DNA of 44,651 bases from JBBEBE01 sp040882505. GTDB taxonomy: Bacteria > Bacteroidota > Rhodothermia > Balneolales > Balneolaceae. The stretch is from NCBI GenBank assembly GCA_040882505.1, contig JBBEBE010000003.1, positions 1 through 44,651 of the forward strand, written 5' to 3'. This document shows positions 33,121 through 43,156 of the stretch, one piece after another. How positions within the stretch are numbered: position 1 is the first letter of the stretch; each line of letters begins with the position of its first letter. The notes below the pieces were generated by a model. It made no database searches, was not told the origin of the DNA, and saw nothing but the letters and a program-made list of their open reading frames with translations. The translations under genes and the position numbers were made by a program.

Positions 33121-36100
33121 CTACTCTGCACTGTCCGCTTCGGCTCCGTCACCCTCATCTGCTCCAAGAGCTTCAAAAACTTTCTGCACTTCGACGTCTC
33201 CCTCCTCCATATCTGCTTTGGCTCCAACGATGATGTCATCGTAATTCCGGAGTCCGGTACCTGCAGGCACTTTGTGTCCAACGACCACATTCTCTTTCAA
33301 TCCCCGAAGAAGATCTTTCTTGGCTTCGATCGATGCTTGAGTGAGAACTTTGGTGGTCTCCTGGAAAGATGCTGCAGAAAGCCAGCTCTCGGTACTCAAT
33401 GCTGCACGGGTGATACCGAGAAGAATGGGTTTGGAGATGGCCGGTTCGGCTTCACGAGTCTGAAGCTCCTCTTTGCCTTCTTTGATCAACTCATTGTTGT
33501 GCTCTCGAATGGTCCGACGGTCAAGGATGGTACCAGGCTTCAGTTCACTTCCACCCGGATTGGTGACCACAAACTTACCGATCAGTTCATCGTTCCGGTT
33601 GTTCAGCTCGAAACGATCCACTTTGTCTCCCTCAAGATACATCGTATCTCCGGGATCCGTCACTTCCACTTTTTGCATCATGGTGCGAACAATCACTTCA
33701 ATGTGCTTGTCGTTGATCTTCACACCTTGAAGTCGATAAACCTCCTGGATCTCGTTTACCAGGTAGGACTGGACGGCAAAGGGACCCAAAATATTGAGGA
33801 TATCCTGAGCTGGAATTGTTCCGTCCGACAAGGGTTGACCTGCTCGAACGAAGTCGTTCTCTTGAACCAGGATGTGTTTTGAAAGTGAAATCAGATACTT
33901 TTTCTGATCTGTTCCGTCCCGACTTTCGACAATCACCTCTTGCGATCCTCTCTTTCGGCCGCCCATTCGGACAATACCGTCAATTTCGGTGACTGCAGCC
34001 GGATCGTTTGGAGAACGTGCTTCGAAAAGCTCGGTAATCCTTGGCAGACCGGCCGTAATATCTTTCGATTTGGAAGCTGCTCTCGGGATCTTTGCAAGTA
34101 CTTGTCCTGCCTGCACCTGTTCCTTGTCGTCAATCACGATGTGGGTTTCGACCGGAAGCGTACTTTCACGCAAACGTCCATCCTCTCCTTTGACCACAAT
34201 CGTCGGAATCAACGTACGGTCCTTGGAGTCAATAATGACCTTCTCCCGGTGACCCGTTTGAGAATCGGTGTCCTCCGTATAGGTGATTTCGGCAAGAATA
34301 TCCTTGTACTCGATCACCCCGTCAATTTCACTGAAGATGAGTGCGTTGTATGGATCCCACTTGCAAAGTGGCACTCCCTTGGGCACTTTCTCCCCATCTT
34401 CGACCATGATCTCGGATCCGTACGGGACGTTGTAACTGGCAAGTATTTTCCCATCCTCGCCAAGCAGTCGAATCTCGCCTGCCCGACTGAGTACGACATT
34501 GTGAGACTCTTCACCGTCATCATACTCGACAACCCGGACGTTGTCCAATTCAACTTTCCCGTCAAACTTCGACTTGTGTTGGGAATCGGCTTCCAAACGG
34601 GATGCCGTACCCCCTACGTGAAACGTTCGAAGAGTCAGCTGTGTCCCCGGTTCCCCGATCGATTGAGCAGCAATTACACCCACTGCTTCACCAACCTGAA
34701 CCATGGTGTTCCGACCCAAATCCCGACCGTAACACTTGCCACAAACTCCTCGTTCTGTCTCACACGTCAGTACAGACCGGATTTCAACTTCTTGAATCGA
34801 CGTATCTGCGATCTTCTGCGCAATTTCTTCATCGATTAAATCATTCGCCTCACAGATCAAATCATCTGTAATCGGATCATGAATATCATGCATCGAGACA
34901 CGACCCAGAATTCGATCTTCCAGACCCTCGATGATATCTTCGTTGTCCTTGAGCGCCTGCATTTTGATTCCTCGCAACGTCCCGCAGTCCAACTCGTTGA
35001 TAATGATGTCTTGTGAAACATCCACCAGTCGACGTGTCAGATAACCGGCATCCGCCGTCTTGAGAGCCGTATCGGCAAGACCTTTACGCGCACCGTGAGT
35101 CGAAATAAAGTACTCCAGTACTGTCAAGCCCTCCCGGAAACTCGAGAGAATCGGATTCTCGATAACTTCATTTCCTTGTTGAAGCGAACTCTTTTGCGGC
35201 TTCGCCATTAGACCCCGCATTCCGCCCAACTGGCGAATCTGCTCTTTGGATCCCCGCGCACCGGAGTCAGCCATCATGTAGACCGGGTTGAACCCGTTTC
35301 GATCGTCCGTCAAACTCTGGAAAAGAGTTTCAGACACACGGTTGGTTGTACTCGTCCACTTGTCAATTACCTGATTGTAGCGCTCATTGTCTGTGATGAA
35401 ACCCATCTCGTATCGATCCTGGATTTCAGAAACTTCATCAATCGCCTTATCAATCAACTTCTGCTTCGCATCCGGAATGATAATATCTTCCAGGCTAAAC
35501 GAGAGACCACCCGTCGTTGCACGTTCAAAACCGAGCGTTTTCATGTTATCCAGAAAACGAGAGGTTTTCGCCGTTCCGACCGTCGCATGAATCTGACCAA
35601 TCAGAATTCGAAGCTCTTTTTTGCCCAAGGTCTTGTTCACGTAGCTCATTTCACGTGGGAGGATTTCGTTGAAGATCACCCGACCCGTCGTCGATTTGAT
35701 CATCTCGAATCCTTTTTCGCCCTCCTCGTCAACAACGGGCACACGCACATTGATCTTGGCATGCACATCCAACATCTCTTGATCGTATGCGATCAGGACT
35801 TCATCGGTAGAGGCAAATGTCTTCCCCTCTCCTTTTTTCCCGGAATCCATCTTCGTCAGATAGTAGATACCGAGAACCATGTCCTGGGACGGTACTGCAA
35901 TCGGACCTCCGTTCGCAGGACTCAAGATATTGTGCGATCCAAGCATGAGGATGGATGCCTCCAGAATGGCATCATGACTGAGCGGAAGGTGAACAGCCAT
36001 CTGGTCCCCGTCAAAGTCGGCATTGAATGCCGTACAAGAGAGCGGGTGAAGCCGGATCGCTTTGTCTTCAATCAGAACCGGTTGATAAGCCTGAATTCCA

Positions 36101-37434
36101 AGCCTGTGAAGTGTTGGTGCCCGGTTCAGCATAACCGGGTGACCGTCGATGACATTTTCAAGAACTTCCCAAACCACGGCGTCACGTCTGTCCACCACTT
36201 TCTTGGCGCTCTTGACCGTCTTCACATATCCACGCTCAATCAAACGACGAATAACAAACGGTTTGTAGAGCTCGATCGCCATCTCTTTCGGAAGGCCGCA
36301 TTCGTGCATTTTCTGCTCCGGCCCAACCACAATCACGGATCGACCCGAATAGTCTACACGCTTGCCAAGCAGGTTTTGGCGGAATCGCCCGCTCTTCCCT
36401 TTCAACATATCGCTCAATGACTTGAGCGGACGATTGTTGTTTCTGACTGCATTCGATTTTCGCGAATTGTCATAAAGGGAATCGACGGCTTCCTGAAGCA
36501 TACGCTTCTCGTTCCGAAGAATAACATCCGGCGCCTTGATGTCGATCAGACGTTTTAATCGATTATTCCGGATGATGACTCGCCGGTATAGATCGTTCAA
36601 ATCCGATGTCGCAAATCTTCCTCCTTCAAGAGGAACAAGTGGCCGTAATTCCGGTGGTATGACTGGAATGACTCGCTGAATCATCCACTCCGGTCGGTTC
36701 TCGGTATGCTTGTTCGCTGCGCGGAAGGATTCGATAACTTGAAGTCTTTTCAGCTTCTTTTTCTTCCGCATCTGAGAGGTCTCATTCCGAACCTCGTCCC
36801 GAAGACGAAATGCGGTTTCGTCCATATCCATCGTCATCAGCAGAGCTTCAATCGCATCGGCTCCCTCTTTAACGATGAATTTGTCTTCATCTTCGTTTTC
36901 AAGTGTATAATTGTCTTCCGGAAGTTGATCTATGATGTCAAACTTCTCTTCTTCACTGATCAAATCTCCCTTCTTGTACCCGAGATCTCGTGCCAACCCT
37001 GGATTGACGACTACAAATGTCTCGTAGTAGACGATTCGCTCCAAATTCTTGGACGACAGCCCCAACAGGTAGGCAATTTTATTGGGAAGAGACTTGAAAT
37101 ACCAGATATGAACGACCGGTACAGTCAACGTCAGGTGTCCCATCCGCTCACGTCGTACGGCCTTTCTCGTAACTTCGACACCACATCGGTCACAAATGAT
37201 CCCTTTGTAACGGATCCGCTTGTATTTTCCGCAATGACATTCGTAATCCTTGACAGGGCCAAAGATCTTTTCACAGAAAAGTCCATCCATTTCCGGCTTG
37301 AACGTCCGGTAGTTGATGGTTTCTGGTGTCAACACCTCCCCGTGTGAACGGGAGAGAATGGTCTCTGCAGAAGCAAGAGAAATTCCGATGTTGTTGAAAT
37401 CCTTGGAAACAGTCAGTGTTTTTGTAGTCGGCAA
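33121..37434 (-). CDS. rpoC: DNA-directed RNA polymerase subunit beta'
   Basis: A 1437-residue beta' subunit, full length for Bacteroidota. The N-terminal zinc site is YECHCGKYKRIRYKGIICDR with C-x-C and C-x2-C, the catalytic Mg motif NADFDGD is near residue 470, the trigger-loop region includes GEPGTQLTLRTFHVGG, and the second zinc site is CETERGVCGKCYG. The start is a TTG, supported by GGAGGT six bases before it. It is the last gene of the rpl-rpo operon, 55 bp after rpoB. The 3' end lies against the IS21 fragment, and no terminator is visible after the stop. Confidence 0.98.
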   Translation of the reverse strand: MPTTKTLTVSKDFNNIGISLASAETILSRSHGEVLTPETINYRTFKPEMDGLFCEKIFGPVKDYECHCGKYKRIRYKGIICDRCGVEVTRKAVRRERMGHLTLTVPVVHIWYFKSLPNKIAYLLGLSSKNLERIVYYETFVVVNPGLARDLGYKKGDLISEEEKFDIIDQLPEDNYTLENEDEDKFIVKEGADAIEALLMTMDMDETAFRLRDEVRNETSQMRKKKKLKRLQVIESFRAANKHTENRPEWMIQRVIPVIPPELRPLVPLEGGRFATSDLNDLYRRVIIRNNRLKRLIDIKAPDVILRNEKRMLQEAVDSLYDNSRKSNAVRNNNRPLKSLSDMLKGKSGRFRQNLLGKRVDYSGRSVIVVGPEQKMHECGLPKEMAIELYKPFVIRRLIERGYVKTVKSAKKVVDRRDAVVWEVLENVIDGHPVMLNRAPTLHRLGIQAYQPVLIEDKAIRLHPLSCTAFNADFDGDQMAVHLPLSHDAILEASILMLGSHNILSPANGGPIAVPSQDMVLGIYYLTKMDSGKKGEGKTFASTDEVLIAYDQEMLDVHAKINVRVPVVDEEGEKGFEMIKSTTGRVIFNEILPREMSYVNKTLGKKELRILIGQIHATVGTAKTSRFLDNMKTLGFERATTGGLSFSLEDIIIPDAKQKLIDKAIDEVSEIQDRYEMGFITDNERYNQVIDKWTSTTNRVSETLFQSLTDDRNGFNPVYMMADSGARGSKEQIRQLGGMRGLMAKPQKSSLQQGNEVIENPILSSFREGLTVLEYFISTHGARKGLADTALKTADAGYLTRRLVDVSQDIIINELDCGTLRGIKMQALKDNEDIIEGLEDRILGRVSMHDIHDPITDDLICEANDLIDEEIAQKIADTSIQEVEIRSVLTCETERGVCGKCYGRDLGRNTMVQVGEAVGVIAAQSIGEPGTQLTLRTFHVGGTASRLEADSQHKSKFDGKVELDNVRVVEYDDGEESHNVVLSRAGEIRLLGEDGKILASYNVPYGSEIMVEDGEKVPKGVPLCKWDPYNALIFSEIDGVIEYKDILAEITYTEDTDSQTGHREKVIIDSKDRTLIPTIVVKGEDGRLRESTLPVETHIVIDDKEQVQAGQVLAKIPRAASKSKDITAGLPRITELFEARSPNDPAAVTEIDGIVRMGGRKRGSQEVIVESRDGTDQKKYLISLSKHILVQENDFVRAGQPLSDGTIPAQDILNILGPFAVQSYLVNEIQEVYRLQGVKINDKHIEVIVRTMMQKVEVTDPGDTMYLEGDKVDRFELNNRNDELIGKFVVTNPGGSELKPGTILDRRTIREHNNELIKEGKEELQTREAEPAISKPILLGITRAALSTESWLSAASFQETTKVLTQASIEAKKDLLRGLKENVVVGHKVPAGTGLRNYDDIIVGAKADMEEGDVEVQKVFEALGADEGDGAEADSAE

Positions 37435-37489
37435 GGGTCTACCTCCGAATCATCTTGAATTAATTTAGTGAGGATCGATCGATGTCCGA

Positions 37490-40400
37490 TCAATTGATGT
37501 GTACTTCAAGTCCAAGTCCCATCAGTTCTCGAAGCAACACTTTGAAGGACTCCGGAACATCTCCTTCCGGAAGATTCTCGCCCTTCACAATGGCTTCGTA
37601 GACTTTGGATCTGCCTTTCACATCATCACTCTTCACAGTAAGCATCTCCTTGAGTATGCTGGAGGCGCCATATGCATAAAGAGCCCACACTTCCATCTCG
37701 CCCAGTCGCTGGCCGCCGAACTGCGCTTTCCCGCCGAGTGGCTGCTGCGTAATGAGTGAGTATGGCCCGATGGATCGGGCGTGCATCTTGTCCTCGATCA
37801 AGTGGTTCAACTTGAGCATGTAGATGTATCCAACGGTCGTCTTTTGATCCATCTTGCGACCGGTTTTCCCGTCGAAGAGTCGAATTCGCCCATCCTTGGG
37901 TAATCCGGCCTTCTCGAGCTGTTCCTGTACTTGATCATAGCTGGCACCATCAAATATCGGAGAAGCGAACTTCACACCGAGCTTCTTGGCGGCCCAGCCG
38001 AGGATCGTCTCGTAGATCTGTCCCAGATTCATTCGAGACGGCACACCCAGCGGGTTCAGCAGAATATCTACCGGTGTACCATCTTCCATATAAGGCATGT
38101 CTTCGACTGGAACCACTTTGGCGATTACACCCTTGTTTCCGTGACGACCGGCCATCTTGTCACCCACTTGAAGCTTTCGCTTCTTGGCGACGTATACTTT
38201 CGATTTCTGGATAATTCCAGGCGGCAATTCATCCCCGACTTGAATCTGGTAACGTCTTCTCTTCGTTTCCGAGTCAATCTTTCTTCTCTCTTCCCGATAG
38301 TTTTTAAAGAGAATGCGCACATGCTCAACCAGATTGGAGTCTGTTGCCCAATCAATGTTGTCGTTGATTTGTGCCGGATCCAACTGCTCGAATACCGACT
38401 TTTTATACTTTTCACCTTTCGGCACCAGTATATTTCCACCGAAGTCTTCCACACCAGGAGATGTCTTGTCCCTCAAAAGGGAGTACATCTTGTCTGCCCA
38501 TTTCCCGTTAAGGGAGGTCAGCTCCTGCGTGTACCGCTCCACTTCCTCTTCGACCATGCGTTTCTCCTCTTTCCGGGAGATCTGCTCATCTTTTTTACGG
38601 CTAAAGAGTTTGGTTTTAATTACCGTCCCGGAAACACCTGGAGGTGTCTTCATGGAAGCATCCTTCACGTCCCCGGCTTTATCACCGAAAATGGCTCGAA
38701 GAAGTTTCTCTTCAGGTGTCGGATCGGTTTCGCCTTTCGGTGTAATCTTTCCAACGAGGATATCGCCAGGATTGACCTTGGCTCCAACTCGAATAATACC
38801 CTGTTCATCCAGGTTTCTTGTTGCTTCTTCACTTACGTTGGGGATCTCCCGAGTAAGCTCCTCTTCTCCTCTCTTTGTATCCCGGACTTGTTGCTCAAAC
38901 TCCTGAATATGGATGGAGGTGTAGATGTCATCCTGAACAATTCGCTCACTGACGACAATGGCATCCTCAAAGTTGTATCCTCGCCAAGGCATAAATGCAA
39001 CCAGCAAGTTTCGTCCGAGTGCGAGTTCGCCTCCGTCGGTTGAACAACCGTCGGCAAGGGTGTCGCCTCGCTCTACATTGTCACCAACATTCACGACGGG
39101 TCGCTGATTCACAGTGGTATCCTGATTGCTTCGCTCGAATTTGTTGAGGAAGTAGGATTTTACACCATCATCAAAGTAGCAGTTCTGTTGCAGTTCGTCC
39201 CGTTTGTAACGGATACGAATTTCAGTACCACTTACATAGACTACTTCGCCATCTCCTTCTGCAACAATGATAGCACGGGAATCTTTGGCAGCCCGATGCT
39301 CAAGACCTGTACCGACAACCGGGGCTTCCGGTCTCAAGAGTGGTACACCCTGACGCTGCATGTTGGAACCCATCAATGCACGGTTCGCATCGTCATGCTC
39401 AATAAACGGAATGAGCGCAGCTGCAAGAGATGTAATCTGATTGGTGGAGACATCCATATACTCCACTTCTTCGGGCTTGGCCAATCCAACATTGCTGTCC
39501 CGAAATCTGGAGAAGATGGCATCGTTGGCAAATGCAGCATTATCCGTCAGCGGTGCATTTGCCTGAGCGATGACCGTTTCGTCTTCCTGCTCTGCAGCCA
39601 GATAGTCTATGTTCTCCGTAACGATCCCGTCTTCAACTTTTCGATACGGTGTTTCGATGAATCCGAACTCGTTCACCTTTGCGTGTACGCAGAGCGAGGA
39701 GATCAGGCCGATATTGGGACCTTCCGGAGTCTCGATCGGGCAGAGTCGTCCATAATGTGTATAGTGAACGTCCCGAACCTCGAATCCAGCCCGTTCACGT
39801 GTCAATCCACCAGGTCCCAACGCAGACATTCTTCGCTTGTGCGTAAGCTCTGCAATCGGGTTTGTTTGATCCATGAACTGGGACAGTTGATTTGTCCCGA
39901 AAAAGGTATTGATCACACTGGAAATGGTCCGTGCGTTGACCAAGTCCTGTGGTGTCAACTGTTCGGCATCCCGCGAGTTCATTCGCTCACGAATCGTTCG
40001 ACTCATGCGGGCCAGACCAATGGCAAACTGCTGACCCAGTTGTTCGCCAACCGTCCTCACACGTCGGTTACTCAAGTGATCAATGTCATCCACCTGGGAT
40101 TTCATCTCCTTCAGTCGAATCACCTCCTTGACGATTGCCACGATATCTTCCTTCGTCAAATATCGAGTATCGTTTTCAATATCCAACTTGAGACGTTTGT
40201 TCAGACGATATCGGCCAACTTCTCCAAGATCATATTTCTTGTCACTAAAGAAGAGTCTTTCCAACACAGAACGTGCCGTGTCCGGATCAGGCATTTCTCC
40301 AGTTCGAATCTGCTGGTAGATTTCGCCCAATGCAGAATTCTCATCATGTGACGGGTCTTTCCGCAGCGTATTCATAATGACTGAACGCTCGGATTCCTCC

Positions 40401-41317
40401 GTTGTGATTTTCTGCAGCAGCACGGATTTCAACCCGGCTTCCTTGAACAGACCGTAATCGTCCTCTGTCAGTTCATGATCCCGTTCAAGAAGGGTTTTTC
40501 GATGAAGAGCCTCGGTCACTTCACCGGTCTCGTCATCCACAACCTCTTCCATCTCCTCAACAGTGATCTCTGTTGCCAGTCGGCGTCCGACAAGTTTGTC
40601 GTTGTAATTCTTCTTGGAACCAACCTTGCTCTCTTCAGACAGATCAAACATCGATAGGATATCGAGATCGGTGCCAAATCCAAGCCCGCGAAGGAGAGTC
40701 GAAGCCGGAACCTTTTTCTTGCGATCGATGTATGCCCAGAGCACATCCCGAATGTCTGTGGTAAATTCAATCCAGGAACCCTTGAACGGAATAACTCGTG
40801 CAGAATAGAGTTGCGTGCCATTCGGGTGAACAGACTGACCGAAGAAGACGCCTGGAGAGCGGTGGAGCTGACTAACAATTACACGTTCAGCTCCATTGAT
40901 TACGAATGTACCGCGATCCGTCATCCAAGGTAGATCACCAAGGAAGACCTCCTGTTCAATCGTTTCGGAGGCTTCGTCTGAATCATCCATGGACGAAAGC
41001 CGCAACTTCGCCTTAAGTGGAACAGCGTACGTCAACCCTCTCTCCTGACACTCGGCGATGTTGTACTTCGGGGTATCTACTGCATAGTAGATGAATTCGA
41101 GTACGTGCGTTTCTCGGGTATCTACAATCGGAAAATTCTCATTGAATATTCGTTGCAGTCCCTGATTGTTTCGGTCTTTTGGCGCCACATCCAGCTGTGT
41201 GAAATATTCAAAAGAGGCGAGCTGTATGTCCAGAAAATCGGGATAATCGATAATCTGTTTCGTGCGGCCAAATGACAAGCGATCGGTGAACGGGATTTTC
41301 TCCATAATAGTGCTCAA
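37490..41317 (-). CDS. rpoB: DNA-directed RNA polymerase subunit beta
   Basis: A 1275-residue beta subunit. Seen are LPWMTDRGTFVINGAERVIV, the rifampicin-binding cluster at about 473-505 (NQLSQFMDQTNP, THKRRMSALGPGGL), GRLCPIETPEGPNIGL, and the C-terminal GKAQFGGQRLGEMEVWALYA. The positions that give common rifampicin resistance (Asp in FMDQ, His in THKRR, Ser in SALGP) are wild type. The TTG at 41317 is the likely start: GGAG sits nine bases before it, whereas the next ATG (41305) would be too far from it. A 13-bp hairpin lies between rplL and this gene. Confidence 0.98.
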   Translation of the reverse strand: MSTIMEKIPFTDRLSFGRTKQIIDYPDFLDIQLASFEYFTQLDVAPKDRNNQGLQRIFNENFPIVDTRETHVLEFIYYAVDTPKYNIAECQERGLTYAVPLKAKLRLSSMDDSDEASETIEQEVFLGDLPWMTDRGTFVINGAERVIVSQLHRSPGVFFGQSVHPNGTQLYSARVIPFKGSWIEFTTDIRDVLWAYIDRKKKVPASTLLRGLGFGTDLDILSMFDLSEESKVGSKKNYNDKLVGRRLATEITVEEMEEVVDDETGEVTEALHRKTLLERDHELTEDDYGLFKEAGLKSVLLQKITTEESERSVIMNTLRKDPSHDENSALGEIYQQIRTGEMPDPDTARSVLERLFFSDKKYDLGEVGRYRLNKRLKLDIENDTRYLTKEDIVAIVKEVIRLKEMKSQVDDIDHLSNRRVRTVGEQLGQQFAIGLARMSRTIRERMNSRDAEQLTPQDLVNARTISSVINTFFGTNQLSQFMDQTNPIAELTHKRRMSALGPGGLTRERAGFEVRDVHYTHYGRLCPIETPEGPNIGLISSLCVHAKVNEFGFIETPYRKVEDGIVTENIDYLAAEQEDETVIAQANAPLTDNAAFANDAIFSRFRDSNVGLAKPEEVEYMDVSTNQITSLAAALIPFIEHDDANRALMGSNMQRQGVPLLRPEAPVVGTGLEHRAAKDSRAIIVAEGDGEVVYVSGTEIRIRYKRDELQQNCYFDDGVKSYFLNKFERSNQDTTVNQRPVVNVGDNVERGDTLADGCSTDGGELALGRNLLVAFMPWRGYNFEDAIVVSERIVQDDIYTSIHIQEFEQQVRDTKRGEEELTREIPNVSEEATRNLDEQGIIRVGAKVNPGDILVGKITPKGETDPTPEEKLLRAIFGDKAGDVKDASMKTPPGVSGTVIKTKLFSRKKDEQISRKEEKRMVEEEVERYTQELTSLNGKWADKMYSLLRDKTSPGVEDFGGNILVPKGEKYKKSVFEQLDPAQINDNIDWATDSNLVEHVRILFKNYREERRKIDSETKRRRYQIQVGDELPPGIIQKSKVYVAKKRKLQVGDKMAGRHGNKGVIAKVVPVEDMPYMEDGTPVDILLNPLGVPSRMNLGQIYETILGWAAKKLGVKFASPIFDGASYDQVQEQLEKAGLPKDGRIRLFDGKTGRKMDQKTTVGYIYMLKLNHLIEDKMHARSIGPYSLITQQPLGGKAQFGGQRLGEMEVWALYAYGASSILKEMLTVKSDDVKGRSKVYEAIVKGENLPEGDVPESFKVLLRELMGLGLEVHIN

Positions 41318-41419
41318 AAGGATCGTCTCCTTTGGTTAGAAATAAGGACATTGAACCGTCTGGAGTGACGGGATCATCAAGCGTGCCTCACTTGAGATAC
41401 GGTGTTGGATAAGACGCCA

Positions 41420-41450
41420 ATAGCCAATACCGTCATGCGGTATTGGCTAT
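41420..41450. promoter_or_regulatory. Hairpin in the rplL-rpoB spacer
   Basis: A perfect 13-bp inverted repeat, ATAGCCAATACCG and CGGTATTGGCTAT, with a five-base loop in the 160-bp spacer. On the coding strand no T run follows, so a full terminator is unlikely. In E. coli this spacer contains an attenuator and an RNase III site; an equivalent role here is inferred from position. Confidence 0.65.
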
Positions 41451-41477
41451 AGCGAAAGTTGTGTCCTGCAGAGGAAC

Positions 41478-41852
41478 TTACTTGAGCTCGACTTCGGCTC
41501 CAGCTTCTTCCAATTGGCTCTTGATCTGCTCGGCCTCTTCTTTGGCGACAGCCTCTTTGATGGTATTTGGTGCTCCATCAACAAGTTCTTTCGCCTCTTT
41601 CAGACCCAGTCCGGTGATTCCACGAACTTCTTTGATCACACCAATCTTTTTGGCACCGGCACTCTTCAGAACGACATCAAACTCCGTCTGTTCTTCTGCA
41701 GCACCAGCAGCTTCCCCACCACCAGCGGCAACTGCAACCGCAGCTGCAGCAGGCTTGATATCATACTCCTCTTCAAGGACCTGTGCAAGCTCGTTGGCCT
41801 CTTTGATGGTCAGGTTTACAAGTTGTTCTGCTAATTCTTTAACGTCTGCCAT
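41478..41852 (-). CDS. rplL: 50S ribosomal protein L7/L12
   Basis: A 124-residue stalk protein binding translation factors. The N-terminal dimerisation part (LAEQLVNLTIKEANELAQVL), an Ala/Gly-rich hinge, and the C-terminal domain with the VLKSAGAKKIGVIKEVRGIT segment and GLGLKEAKELVDGAP are all normal. It is 51 bp after rplJ and separated from rpoB by 160 bp containing the spacer hairpin, where the ratio of ribosomal to polymerase subunits is often set. Confidence 0.98.
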   Translation of the reverse strand: MADVKELAEQLVNLTIKEANELAQVLEEEYDIKPAAAAVAVAAGGGEAAGAAEEQTEFDVVLKSAGAKKIGVIKEVRGITGLGLKEAKELVDGAPNTIKEAVAKEEAEQIKSQLEEAGAEVELK

Positions 41853-41903
41853 TGTTTCTATCTCCGTTGGTCGATTATATAAAATGAATGTTCAGTTGGG
41901 CGA

Positions 41904-42425
41904 TTACTCTGCCTTGTCGGCAATGGTCTTGACAGCACCAGCCAGGGTCTGACCTTGACTCTGAAGGCCACTGACCACATTCTTGATGGGTGAGAGAAGC
42001 AACCCGACAACATCTCCAATGATTTCACTCCTGGACTTCATCGCAGCGAGTGACTCGAGTTGACTTTCGTTGTAATACTCACCCTCAATAAGGGCTGCTA
42101 CAAATTGAGGCTTGTCGTGCTCTTTGAGGTACTCTTTCAGTACTTTCGCAGGAGCAGCCAGCTCATCGCCGGTAAACGCAAACCCGTTCTGATTCTCGAG
42201 ATGAGAAATAAGATCCTCGTATCCGCCGACCTCTTCAAACGCACGCTTTACGAGTGTGTTCTTGTAGACTTTGTACTGGATCGATTTCTCTCGGAACTTC
42301 CCTCGAAGATCATTGATCTCTGCTACAGAGAGACCTTTGTAGTTGGTGATGTAGACTGCAGATGAATCTTTCAAGACACCTGTTATCTCTTCTACGACCG
42401 CCTTCTTTTCTGCTAATGATGGCAT
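41904..42425 (-). CDS. rplJ: 50S ribosomal protein L10
   Basis: A 173-residue stalk base protein that anchors L7/L12 to 23S rRNA. The N-terminal MPSLAEKKAVVEEITGVL, the YKGLSVAEINDLRGKFRE block and KVYKNTLVKRAF are typical. GGAG lies a few bases before the ATG. Only 18 bp separate it from rplA, so there is no room for the long L10-binding leader found in Enterobacteria; any autogenous L10 control must act elsewhere. Confidence 0.98.
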   Translation of the reverse strand: MPSLAEKKAVVEEITGVLKDSSAVYITNYKGLSVAEINDLRGKFREKSIQYKVYKNTLVKRAFEEVGGYEDLISHLENQNGFAFTGDELAAPAKVLKEYLKEHDKPQFVAALIEGEYYNESQLESLAAMKSRSEIIGDVVGLLLSPIKNVVSGLQSQGQTLAGAVKTIADKAE

Positions 42426-42443
42426 ATGATTCTCCTGTTTGCG

Positions 42444-43142
42444 TTATAGCGTTGAAATGGATGAGCGGCTGATCGAAATGCTCGGACCCATCGTCGTGCT
42501 GATATACGCACTTCGGATATAATGCCCCTTTGCAGATGACGGTCTCAGTTTATTGACAGTCTGCAAAAATGCGGCTGCATTCTCCTGCAATTGTGTTGCC
42601 TGGAAGCCTGCTTTGCCGATGGATGTGTGAAGAATGCCGAATTTGTCTACCCGAAAATCAACTTTCCCGGCTTTGAACTCATTGACGGCTTCTGCGACAT
42701 CCATTGTCACTGTACCACTCTTGGGGTTGGGCATCAGGCCACGCGGACCCAGTACTCGACCCAACTTGCCGATTTTACCCATTACATCCGGAGTCGCGAT
42801 AATGATGTCGACATCGGCCCATCCGTCTTCAATCTTCTGAATATACTCATCCAGTCCGACGTAATCGGCTCCCGCCTCATTCGCTTCTTCCTGTTTGGAT
42901 TCATTGACAAGCGCGAGTACACGGATCTCCTTTCCGGATCCGTGAGGTAATGCAACTGTTCCGCGAACCATCTGGTCTGCATGGCGCGGATCTACACCCA
43001 GTCGAATGTCGAGATCGACTGATTCATCGAAGTTGGCAGAGGCCATCTTCTTGATCAGATCACACGCATCTTCAAGTGAGTAGTCTGCATTCCGGTCGAT
43101 CAACTTCTCGGCATCCTGATACTTCTTTCCTCGTTTAGCCAT
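42444..43142 (-). CDS. rplA: 50S ribosomal protein L1
   Basis: A 232-residue protein of the L1 stalk. MAKRGKKYQDA, SVDLDIRLGVDPRHADQMVRG and LGRVLGPRGLMPNPKSGTV are diagnostic, and the end SSAKGHYIRSAYISTTMGPS is normal. L1 is an autogenous repressor of the rplK-rplA mRNA in several bacteria; a binding site was not searched for. It is 14 bp after rplK. Confidence 0.98.
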   Translation of the reverse strand: MAKRGKKYQDAEKLIDRNADYSLEDACDLIKKMASANFDESVDLDIRLGVDPRHADQMVRGTVALPHGSGKEIRVLALVNESKQEEANEAGADYVGLDEYIQKIEDGWADVDIIIATPDVMGKIGKLGRVLGPRGLMPNPKSGTVTMDVAEAVNEFKAGKVDFRVDKFGILHTSIGKAGFQATQLQENAAAFLQTVNKLRPSSAKGHYIRSAYISTTMGPSISISRSSISTL

Positions 43143-43156
43143 GTGTTGACACCTTG

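Noticed and set aside
39800..39905. Possible rifampicin-resistance substitution in RpoB
   Set aside because: The Asp, His and Ser positions most often mutated are wild type; the Thr in FMDQTNP is a normal difference between phyla.
37931..40351. Long plus-strand open frames opposite rpoB (370 and 387 codons)
   Set aside because: Antisense shadows of rpoB, rich in Cys, Phe and His with no domain; the coding signal is clearly on the minus strand.
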